Part shown: piece after piece, positions 16,691 through 24,150 of the stretch
Layout: each line of letters starts with the position of its first letter
Position numbering within the stretch: the stretch's first letter is position 1
Assembly: GCF_013408565.1 (NCBI RefSeq)
Contig: NZ_JACBZX010000001.1
Location: 1,364,001-1,428,000, forward strand
Source: Janibacter alkaliphilus
GTDB taxonomy: Bacteria > Actinomycetota > Actinomycetes > Actinomycetales > Dermatophilaceae
Length of the DNA: 64,000 nt
Direction of reading: 5' to 3'
Notes under the pieces: model-generated
Database searches by the model: none
What the model was told of the DNA's origin: nothing
The model's input: the letters and a program-made list of their open reading frames with translations, nothing else
Position numbers and translations under genes: made by a program

Positions 16691-17588
16691 GGCCGTACCT
16701 CGCCTCGTCCCACCAGAAGACGACCAGCCCGACGAGCAGCGTGCCCACCGCCCAGGCCGCCAGCGTGAGCCACTGCATCGGCTGCAGCGGGAAGGCCTCG
16801 CCGCCCATCAGCGCCTGCCGGCCGGTGTCCAGGCACAGCGCGAAGGGCTGGTTGACGAGGATCGCCCCCCACGGCTCGCCGAGCTCGGCGCCGTAGTGCG
16901 AGACCGGGAAGAAGACCCCGGAGACGTAGCGCAGCATCCGCACGATCACCGGGATGAGGTTGCCCAGGTCGCGGGAGGCGTTGACCACCCGGGCGCCGAT
17001 CAGCGCCAGCCCGAGCAGGAAGAGCCCCTGCAGGCCGACGGCCACCGGGAAGAGCAGCCACTCCCAGCTCGGGGTTTCGCCGGTGACGAGGACGACGACG
17101 AAGAGCAGCGCGAAGCCGGGGGCCGCGGTGAGCAGCTCGCGCAGGGTCACCGAGATCGGCAGGATCGCCCGCGGGAAGTGCAGCGCCCGGACGAGGTTGA
17201 TGTTGCCGGTGATCGCCTTCGCTCCCGAGGTGATCACCGAGGAGGTGAAGCTGAAGAGCACCACCCCGATCGCCAGGAAGGCGATGAAGTTCTCGACGTT
17301 GCCGCGGGTGCCCAGGACCAGCCCGAAGATGACGAAGTAGCTGCCGATGAGCAGCAGCGGGTTGAGCACCGCCCACAGCTGACCGAGGTGGTTGCCCTCG
17401 TTCTGGGCGTAGGACTGCGCGCGGGAGAGGGTCCAGACGAAGGACCGCCGGTCCCACAGGTCGCGCAGGTACCGGCGCAGCGGCGGTCGCTCACCGAGGG
17501 TGCGCAGGCCGTGGCGCTCGGCGAGCGCCGCAGCCTCCGCACCGGACAGCGCCGGGGGGAGGGAGGCCCGCTGCGGGGCCTCGGTCAC
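16683..17588 (-). CDS. ABC-2 type polysaccharide exporter permease (TagG-like)
   Basis: 301 residues, six hydrophobic helices after an 85-residue amphipathic N-terminus. Family features: LRRYLRDLWDRRSFVWTLSR near the interfacial helix, GQLWAVLNPLLLIGSYFVIF in helix 1, VRALHFPRAILPIS in the coupling loop, and RYVSGVFFPVSHYG. It pairs with the neighbouring TagH-like ATPase to flip an undecaprenyl-linked polymer to the outside. GTG 17588 overlaps the dehydrogenase stop by four bases. The four-gene leftward run (glycosyltransferase, dehydrogenase, permease, ATPase) is clearly one operon. Confidence 0.92.
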   Translation of the reverse strand: MTEAPQRASLPPALSGAEAAALAERHGLRTLGERPPLRRYLRDLWDRRSFVWTLSRAQSYAQNEGNHLGQLWAVLNPLLLIGSYFVIFGLVLGTRGNVENFIAFLAIGVVLFSFTSSVITSGAKAITGNINLVRALHFPRAILPISVTLRELLTAAPGFALLFVVVLVTGETPSWEWLLFPVAVGLQGLFLLGLALIGARVVNASRDLGNLIPVIVRMLRYVSGVFFPVSHYGAELGEPWGAILVNQPFALCLDTGRQALMGGEAFPLQPMQWLTLAAWAVGTLLVGLVVFWWDEARYGRG

Positions 17589-18847
17589 AGGCGCTCGACC
17601 TTCTCGCCGTCGTCGGCGACGCCGCGGGTGTCGAAGAACCGCTTCGAGGCCGCGGCGAGGGCGTCCACGTCGTAGCTCTTGTGGTTCTGCACGAGGATGG
17701 TCAGGTCCGCGTCGGCGATCGCGGCGTCGAGGTCGTCGACCTTGCGGGCCCGGTCACCCAGAGCCCGCCACTGCTCGACCCGGGAGTCGTGGAAGACGAC
17801 GGTCGCGCCCTTCGCCAGCAGCTGCTGGGCCAGCGGCACGGCCGGGCTCTCCCGCTGGTCGGCGATGTCCGGCTTGTAGGTCACCCCGAGCAGCAGCACG
17901 GTCGAGCCGTTGAGGGCCTTGCCGTCGCCGTTGAGGATGTCCTGGGCGCGGTGCACGACGTAGGCCGGCATGGTCGCGTTGATCTCCTGCGCCAGCTCGA
18001 CGAAGCGGAAGGGGTAGCCCAGCTTCGCCCGGACGTTGTAGGAGAGGTAGTTCGGGTCGATCGGGATGCAGTGCCCGCCGACGCCGGGACCGGGGTAGAA
18101 GGCCTGGAAGCCGAACGGCTTGGTCTTGGCGGCCGCGATGACGTCCCACAGGTCGATGCCCAGGTCGTGGCAGAAGCGGGCCATCTCGTTGACCAGGGCG
18201 ATGTTGATGTGCCGGTAGGTGTTCTCCAGCAGCTTCGCCGTCTCCGCCTCCCGGGTGCCCTTGGCGCGCACCACGGTGTCGACGAACTGGCCGTAGAAGG
18301 CGGCCGCGGCGTCGCCGCACGCGGGGGTGTGCCCGCCGACCACCTTCGGGGTGTTCTTGGCCCCGAACTCCTGGTTGCCCGGGTCGATCCGCTCCGGGGA
18401 GAAGGCGAGGTGGAAGTCGGTGCCGGCGACCAGGCCGCTGGCCTCCAGCGCCGGGCGGACCACCTCGTCGGTGGTGCCCGGGTAGGTCGTCGACTCGAGG
18501 ATGATCGTCTGGCCGGCGCGCAGGTGCTGGGCGATGGTGTCCACCGCGGCCCGCACCGGGCCCAGGTCGGGGCCGCCGTCCTCGGACAGCGGGGTCGGCA
18601 CGCAGATGACGATCGTGCTCACCTCGCCCAGCCGGGAGGGGTCGGTGGTGGCCTCGAAGCCGGCCTCGGTCATCTCGGCGATGTCGCCGTCGGAGAGGTC
18701 GTCGACGTGCGAGCGGCCGGCGTTGAGGCCGTCGACCACCCGCTGGCTCACGTCGAAGCCGAGGACCTTCAGCCCCACCCGGGAGGCTTCCTCGGCGAGG
18801 GGGAGGCCCACGTACCCGAGGCCGATGATTGCGACGTCGGACGCCAC
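17585..18847 (-). CDS. nucleotide sugar dehydrogenase (WecC / UDP-ManNAc dehydrogenase type)
   Basis: 420 residues. An NAD-binding N-terminus (VAIIGLGYVGLPLAEEAS), VPTPLSEDGGPDL, STTYPGTTDEVV, LLENTYRHINIALVNEMA, and the catalytic cysteine in GPGVGGHCIPIDP. These mark the UDP-glucose/UDP-ManNAc dehydrogenase family; IDPNYLSY and the neighbouring wecB point to UDP-ManNAc oxidation to UDP-ManNAcA, a building block of teichuronic-type polymers. UDP-glucose or UDP-GlcNAc as substrate cannot be excluded. GTG start, three bases after the upstream glycosyltransferase gene. Confidence 0.9.
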   Translation of the reverse strand: MASDVAIIGLGYVGLPLAEEASRVGLKVLGFDVSQRVVDGLNAGRSHVDDLSDGDIAEMTEAGFEATTDPSRLGEVSTIVICVPTPLSEDGGPDLGPVRAAVDTIAQHLRAGQTIILESTTYPGTTDEVVRPALEASGLVAGTDFHLAFSPERIDPGNQEFGAKNTPKVVGGHTPACGDAAAAFYGQFVDTVVRAKGTREAETAKLLENTYRHINIALVNEMARFCHDLGIDLWDVIAAAKTKPFGFQAFYPGPGVGGHCIPIDPNYLSYNVRAKLGYPFRFVELAQEINATMPAYVVHRAQDILNGDGKALNGSTVLLLGVTYKPDIADQRESPAVPLAQQLLAKGATVVFHDSRVEQWRALGDRARKVDDLDAAIADADLTILVQNHKSYDVDALAAASKRFFDTRGVADDGEKVERL

Positions 18848-18850
18848 TGG

Positions 18851-20689
18851 CTACTCCTTCGACTGGTGCTCCGCGACGACGTCGCGGTAGATCTCCTGGT
18901 ACCGGCCGGCCGCAGCCGCCCACGTGCGGTGCTGGACGACCCAGTCGCGCCCGCGGGCGCCCAGGGCCGTCCTGTCCGGGCGAGCATACAACCGGGCCAG
19001 CGCCGCCACCCAGGCCGCGACGTCGTCGGGCGCGGCGACCAGGCCCGCCCCGGAGGCGTCGACCAGCTCGCGCAGCGGGGGCAGGTCGCTCAGGACCACC
19101 GGACGACCGGTGGCCAGCGCCTCCAGCGGCTTCAGCGGCGGGACCAGCTCGGTGACCGGGGTGCGCCGTCGCGGCACGCAGAAGACGTCGATCGCGGCGT
19201 GGTAGCGGCGCACCTGGGCGTGCGGCACCGCCCCGGTGAGGATGACGTCGTCGCGCCCGGCGGCCGCCGCGGCCAGCTCGGCGCGGGCCGGTCCGTCGCC
19301 GACGACCAGCACCCGCGCCCGCTCGTGGCCCGGCTGCTCGCGCAGCCGCGCCACGGCCTCCAGCAGCAGGTCGACGCCCTCGTAGCCGTTGAGGGTGCTG
19401 ACCACCCCGTAGACGACGTCCTCGGGAGCCAGCCCCAGCTCCGCGCGCAGCTCGTCCGCGGCGGGCGGCTCACCGACGAAGTCGTCGCCGACGGCGTTGC
19501 CGACGACGTGCACCCGCTCCTGGGGCACGCCGCGGTCGAGGATGTCCTCGCGCATCGACGCGCTGAGCGTGACCACCGCGTCGGCGGCGTGCATGCACTC
19601 GGTCTCGGCGCGCTTGAAGAGCCGGTACTCGTCGGCGGCCGGGTCGCCGCCACGGCTGCGCCAGGTCTCCTCGATGAAGCCGCGGACCTCGTAGATCACC
19701 GGGATGCCCAGCCGTCGCCCGGCGACGATCGCCGCCTGGGCGTTGTCGTGCCGGCTGTGCGCGTGGATGATCCCCGGTCGCTGCTGGGCGGCCAGCGCGG
19801 TGACCGCGTCGGCGTAGCGGTCCAGGCGCTCCCCGGCCGAGGACGGCAGCAGCCGGGCCGGGAGGATCCGCTGGTAGTCGACGCCGTCGAGCAGCACCTC
19901 CCCGGGGGCGGCCAGCGCGCCGGAGTCGACCGGGAAGCCGGGCCGGGTGATCACCGTGGCGGCGGTGCCGGCGGCGACCTGGGCGCGGGCGATGCCGTGG
20001 GTGCGCAGCGTGTAGCCGGCCTGCACCTCGGGCAGCGCGTTGTAGGCGACGTGCAGCACCCGGTCTGGGGTCGAGCACCCGCTGCGCGCGTGGTGGTCGG
20101 CCGGGACCCGCGGCGGGCCGGGCGGCACCCGGGAGATGCGGCCGAGCGCGTCGAGCGCGGAGAGGTCTCCGGCGATCCGCCGCCGCAGGCTGTCGGTGGC
20201 GGCGTCGGTGGTCCCGACGAGCGCGTCCAGCGCCGCCCGGTGGTGCCCCTGGGCGTGCCGCAGCAGCGCGGTCAGCCGGACCTGCGCCGGGTCGTCCTCG
20301 GGCAGCCGGGCCAGCGCGTCGGCGGTGACCTGCACCAGGCCGAGCGCCGCCGCGGCCGCCGCCGCCTCCCGGACCTGCGCGGGCTCGCCGGTGGCGACGA
20401 GCTCCCGGAGGGTCTCCTCGGCGGCGGCCCGCTCACCCTGCGCGGCGACCGCCAGCGGCGCCAGCGCCGGGTGCCCGAGCGTCCCGGCCCTGGCGGCGAC
20501 GGCCCGCCGCAGCGGAGGGGGCGCGGCGCGCAGGGCGACCGAGGCCCCCTTCCACCGGTCCCGGCCGAGGTGGCGCCAGGCCACCGAGGCGGTCACCGGG
20601 AGGTTGCGCACGGCCCGCGCGCCGCCGATCAGCGACCCGATCACGGGTGCGCCACCCGCCGCGCGGGGTGGTCGGTCGGGGCGGCTCAC
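18851..20689 (-). CDS. GT4 glycosyltransferase with long helical N-terminus
   Basis: 612 residues. About 200 N-terminal residues are Ala/Leu/Arg-rich and helical (TPR-like appearance) with no catalytic motif. The GT-B transferase follows: HVAYNALPEVQAGYTLRTHG, IIHAHSRHDNAQAAIVAGRR, YEVRGFIEETW, VVSTLNGYEGVDLLLEA, and the EX7E-like ELVPPLKPLEALATGRPVVL. It leads the four-gene export operon, so it probably assembles the exported polymer; the sugar is unknown. The GTG start lies 82 bases from the divergent wecB. Another glycosyltransferase at 24151 has the same domain plan. Confidence 0.85.
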   Translation of the reverse strand: MSRPDRPPRAAGGAPVIGSLIGGARAVRNLPVTASVAWRHLGRDRWKGASVALRAAPPPLRRAVAARAGTLGHPALAPLAVAAQGERAAAEETLRELVATGEPAQVREAAAAAAALGLVQVTADALARLPEDDPAQVRLTALLRHAQGHHRAALDALVGTTDAATDSLRRRIAGDLSALDALGRISRVPPGPPRVPADHHARSGCSTPDRVLHVAYNALPEVQAGYTLRTHGIARAQVAAGTAATVITRPGFPVDSGALAAPGEVLLDGVDYQRILPARLLPSSAGERLDRYADAVTALAAQQRPGIIHAHSRHDNAQAAIVAGRRLGIPVIYEVRGFIEETWRSRGGDPAADEYRLFKRAETECMHAADAVVTLSASMREDILDRGVPQERVHVVGNAVGDDFVGEPPAADELRAELGLAPEDVVYGVVSTLNGYEGVDLLLEAVARLREQPGHERARVLVVGDGPARAELAAAAAGRDDVILTGAVPHAQVRRYHAAIDVFCVPRRRTPVTELVPPLKPLEALATGRPVVLSDLPPLRELVDASGAGLVAAPDDVAAWVAALARLYARPDRTALGARGRDWVVQHRTWAAAAGRYQEIYRDVVAEHQSKE

Positions 20690-20771
20690 CGTGTCAGACT
20701 ATGACGCGGCTCATCACGGGACGGTCACGGCCTGGCGTGGGCCGTCCCCAGCCCCGAGCAGAAGGCAGCAG

Positions 20772-21872
20772 ATGGCACCCCTGGTCCTGCACGTCACCGG
20801 CGCCCGCCCGAACTTCCCCAAGGCGGCCCCCGTCCTGGAGGCGCTCGCGGCCTACCCGGTCGAGCAGCTGCTGGTGCACACCGGCCAGCACTACGACGAC
20901 AAGATGTCCGACATCTTCTTCCGCCAGCTGGGCATCCCCAAGCCGGACGTCAACCTCGGCGTCGGCTCCGGCGCGCACGGCGCCCAGACCGCGAAGGTCA
21001 TGGAGGCCCTGGAGGAGCTCTTCACCGAGCGGCGCCCCGACCTCGTCGTCGTCTACGGCGACGTCAACTCCACCGTCGCCGCCGCGCTGGTCGCCTCGAA
21101 GATGGGCATCACCTTCGCGCACGTCGAGGCCGGGCTGCGCTCCTTCGACATGTCGATGCCCGAGGAGATCAACCGGCTGGTCACCGACCGGCTCTCCGAC
21201 CTGCTGCTGACCACCAGCCCGGACGCGGTCGCCCACCTCGGCAACGAGGGCACCGCCCCGGAGAAGATCCACCTCGTCGGCAACCCGATGATCGACACCC
21301 TGCTGAAGAACGAGGCCCGCTTCGACGCCGCCGCGGCCCGCGCCGACGTCGGCATCGAGGGCGACTACGTCGTGGCCACCCTGCACCGTCCCGGCAACGT
21401 CGACGACCCGGAGGACGTCAAGGCGCTCGTCGCGGCGATGCACGCGGTCGCCGACCAGGCCCAGGTGGTCATCCCGCTGCACCCGCGCGGCCGGGCCCGG
21501 CTGGAGCAGGCCGGCTTCCTCGACCACCCGGGCATGCGGGTCATCGACCCGCTCGGCTACATCGAGTTCATGGGCCTGGTCCGCGGCGCCGCCGCGGTGG
21601 TCACCGACTCCGGCGGCGTGCAGGAGGAGACCACCATCCTCGGCGTGCCGTGCCTGACCCTGCGGCCGAACACCGAGCGCCCGGTGACCATCACCGACGG
21701 CACCAACCAGCTGGTCACCCGCGAGGTGCTCGCCGAGCGGGTCCGCGAGGTGCTGGCCACCGGCCCGCTGCAGCAGTGGCCCACCCCGCCGCTGTGGGAC
21801 GGGCACGCCGGTGAGCGGATCGCGAAGATCCTCGCCCGGGCGGTGGGAGCCGCCGAGCCGGTGCGGGCGTGA
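20772..21872 (+). CDS. wecB: UDP-N-acetylglucosamine 2-epimerase (non-hydrolysing)
   Basis: 366 residues. Interconverts UDP-GlcNAc and UDP-ManNAc in the cytoplasm. Motifs: GARPNFPKAAPVL, HTGQHYDDKMSD, VYGDVNSTVAAALVA, HVEAGLRSFDMSMPEEINR (catalytic acid/substrate residues), TDSGGVQEETTILGVP and LRPNTERPVT. ATG 20772 follows GAAGGCAGCAG. It is divergent from the dehydrogenase operon and coupled by GTGA to the acyltransferase. With the dehydrogenase it would supply UDP-ManNAcA. Confidence 0.95.
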   Translation: MAPLVLHVTGARPNFPKAAPVLEALAAYPVEQLLVHTGQHYDDKMSDIFFRQLGIPKPDVNLGVGSGAHGAQTAKVMEALEELFTERRPDLVVVYGDVNSTVAAALVASKMGITFAHVEAGLRSFDMSMPEEINRLVTDRLSDLLLTTSPDAVAHLGNEGTAPEKIHLVGNPMIDTLLKNEARFDAAAARADVGIEGDYVVATLHRPGNVDDPEDVKALVAAMHAVADQAQVVIPLHPRGRARLEQAGFLDHPGMRVIDPLGYIEFMGLVRGAAAVVTDSGGVQEETTILGVPCLTLRPNTERPVTITDGTNQLVTREVLAERVREVLATGPLQQWPTPPLWDGHAGERIAKILARAVGAAEPVRA

Positions 21873-24034
21873 CCGCGCGGCAGGAGGCGGCCGCCGCGTC
21901 GAGCGGCGCTCGCGACGCCCGCGACCAGGACGAGGACGGCAGCGGGGTCGCCCGCAGCTCCGAGGAGGTCGCCGCCGCGAAGACCTCGCGCAGCGGCACC
22001 GCGCTGCGCGGGGACATCGAGGGCCTGCGCGCCATCGCCGTCGGCACGGTGCTGATCTACCATGTCGGGATCACCCAGATGCCCGGCGGATTCGTCGGCG
22101 TCGACATCTTCTTCGTCATCTCCGGCTTCCTCATCACCTCGCTGCTGCTGCGCGAGACGATAAAGACCGGCACCGTCTCGATCGCCGACTTCTACGCCCG
22201 CCGTGCCCGGCGGCTGCTGCCGGCCGCCTCGGTGGTGCTGCTCTTCACCGGTGTCGCCGGCTGGTTCGTGCTGCCCGGCGCCGAGCGGGCCACCCTCGGC
22301 GCCGACGTCATCGCGGCCACCTTCTACGTCATCAACTGGGCGCTGGCGCTGCGCTCGGTGGACTACCTCGCCGAGGACGCCGCGCCCTCGGCCCTGCAGC
22401 ACTACTGGTCGCTGTCGGTGGAGGAGCAGTACTACGTCGTCTGGCCGCTGCTGATCATCCTCGGCCTGGTGCTGGCCCGCCGCACGAGGATCTCGCCGAA
22501 GAAGCTGCTCTTCGGGATCCTCGGCGTCGTGGCGCTGGCCTCGCTGGTCTACTCGGTGGTGCACACCGTGAACGACCCGGCCACCGCGTACTTCTACACC
22601 ACCACCCGGGTGTGGGAGCTGGCCGTCGGGGCGCTGCTCGCCTTCGTCGTGGTCCGGCTGCGGCACCTGCCGCGGGGGGCGGCCGAGGCGCTGGCCGCGC
22701 TCGGGCTGGTGATGATCGGCTACGCCGCCTTCTTCATCACCGAGTCCACCCCCTGGCCCGGCTCGATGGCCCTGGTGCCCACGCTCGGCGCCGCGGCGAT
22801 CATCGCCGCCGGCTGCGCCCGCCAGGACACCGTCGTCGCCCGGGGTCTCAGCCTGCGCCCGATGCAGTGGATCGGCGGGCTGTCCTACGCGATCTATCTC
22901 TGGCACTGGCCGCTGATCATCCTCGCCCAGGCCGCCTGGCCGGAGATCCGGGTGCGTCACCTGGTGCTCGTCGGGCTCGGCTCGATCGTGCTCGCCTGGC
23001 TGACCAAGCACCTCGTGGAGGACCCGATCCGGTTCAACCCGGCGCTGTCGGCGAAGGCCTCCCGCGGGCTGGCCTTCGGCGGGGCGAGCATGGCGGTGAC
23101 CGCCGCGCTCGGCCTGGTGCTGCACCTGGCCGCCCCGCAGCTCGACGAGGACGCCGAGGTCACCGGCGCGACCGCGCTGGTCGCCGACCAGCAGTCCGAG
23201 GACTGGCAGGTCACCAGCGACCCGGCGAGCGTGGTCACCACCAGCGGCGAGATCACCCCGGACCCCGGTCTGGCCACCCAGGACGTGCCGCTCTACTACG
23301 ACGACGACTGCCAGATCCAGCCGGACGACGCCCAGGTCGACCCCTCGTGCACCTACGGGGTCGAGGACGGCGAGCAGACCATCGCCATGCTCGGCGACTC
23401 CAAGATGGGGCAGTGGTTCCCGGCCGTGGAGTCGATCGCGCAGCGCGAGCAGTGGCGGCTGGACCTCTACCTGAAGTCGGCGTGCTCGTTCTCCTACGAC
23501 GGGGTCAAGGACGACTGCGCCGAGTTCGGCCGCAACGTCGTCAGCCACTTCGAGGAGGTCGGCGCCCCGGACGTCGTCATCGTCTCCCAGGGCTCGCCGG
23601 AGAGCGAGACCCGCACCGCCGGGATGGTCGAGGCGCTGTCCGCGGTGAAGGAGATGGGCAGCGAGGTCGTCGTGCTCGCCGACAACTCCACCCCGACCGA
23701 GTCGAAGGTCTACGAGTGCGTCGAGGAGAACCCCGACGACTACGGCGCCTGCGGCTACCCGGCCGGCGAGGGCCGCGAGGGTCGGGGCACCCCGGCGCTG
23801 GAGGCGGTCGCCGAGGAGGTCGGTGCCCCCTTCGTCGACCTCAACGAGTGGATCTGCCCGCCCGGGCTGGAGCAGTGCCCGGCGGTGATCGGGGAGACCC
23901 TCATCTACCGGCAGGGCAGCCACGTCACCGCGAGCTATGTGCGCTCGATGACCCCGATGCTGCACCGGGCCCTGGCCGAGCAGGGGCTGACCAGCACCGA
24001 GGTCTCCCAGATCAGCGTCTCCGACGTGCCCTGA
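21869..24034 (+). CDS. OafA-type acyltransferase with C-terminal SGNH domain
   Basis: 721 residues. A polar N-terminus (1-45), then about ten to eleven membrane helices of acyltransferase family 3: GDIEGLRAIAVGTVLIYHVG, GGFVGVDIFFVISGFLITS, YARRARRLLPAA, LSVEEQYYVVWPLL, SYAIYLWHWPLI. After about residue 430 follows a periplasmic SGNH domain with GDSKMGQW (block I) and LIYRQGSHVTASY, which carries the likely catalytic His. The enzyme should transfer acetyl or another acyl group to a surface glycan. It overlaps wecB by GTGA. A free-standing SGNH lipoprotein at 31776 shares the GDSK and GSHVTA motifs. Confidence 0.92.
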   Translation: MTARQEAAAASSGARDARDQDEDGSGVARSSEEVAAAKTSRSGTALRGDIEGLRAIAVGTVLIYHVGITQMPGGFVGVDIFFVISGFLITSLLLRETIKTGTVSIADFYARRARRLLPAASVVLLFTGVAGWFVLPGAERATLGADVIAATFYVINWALALRSVDYLAEDAAPSALQHYWSLSVEEQYYVVWPLLIILGLVLARRTRISPKKLLFGILGVVALASLVYSVVHTVNDPATAYFYTTTRVWELAVGALLAFVVVRLRHLPRGAAEALAALGLVMIGYAAFFITESTPWPGSMALVPTLGAAAIIAAGCARQDTVVARGLSLRPMQWIGGLSYAIYLWHWPLIILAQAAWPEIRVRHLVLVGLGSIVLAWLTKHLVEDPIRFNPALSAKASRGLAFGGASMAVTAALGLVLHLAAPQLDEDAEVTGATALVADQQSEDWQVTSDPASVVTTSGEITPDPGLATQDVPLYYDDDCQIQPDDAQVDPSCTYGVEDGEQTIAMLGDSKMGQWFPAVESIAQREQWRLDLYLKSACSFSYDGVKDDCAEFGRNVVSHFEEVGAPDVVIVSQGSPESETRTAGMVEALSAVKEMGSEVVVLADNSTPTESKVYECVEENPDDYGACGYPAGEGREGRGTPALEAVAEEVGAPFVDLNEWICPPGLEQCPAVIGETLIYRQGSHVTASYVRSMTPMLHRALAEQGLTSTEVSQISVSDVP

Positions 24035-24063
24035 CCCGGACGGCGGGCCACCACCGCTGACCG

Positions 24064-24111
24064 GACGACGACGCGCCGCCCTCCCCGTCGGGAGGGCGGC
24101 GCGTCGTCGTC
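24064..24111 (+). terminator. strong hairpin after the acyltransferase
   Basis: Perfect 21-bp stem: 24064-24084 pairs with 24091-24111 (arms GACGACGACGCGCCGCCCTC... and its complement), loop CCGTCG. It lies between convergent genes and probably acts in both directions. No T-run. Confidence 0.85.
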
Positions 24112-24112
24112 G

Positions 24113-24146
24113 CTGCGCCCGGCCGGTCGAGGCCGACCGGGCGCAG
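24113..24146 (-). terminator. second hairpin, facing the glycosyltransferase
   Basis: CTGCGCCCGG at 24113-24122 pairs with CCGGGCGCAG at 24137-24146, with an inner palindromic GGTC/GACC. It directly follows the stop of the leftward GT4 gene and likely terminates that operon. Confidence 0.65.
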
Positions 24147-24150
24147 CAGG

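Noticed and set aside
24064..24111. Mobile-element inverted repeat
   Set aside because: Short loop and position between convergent stops fit a terminator; no target duplication.
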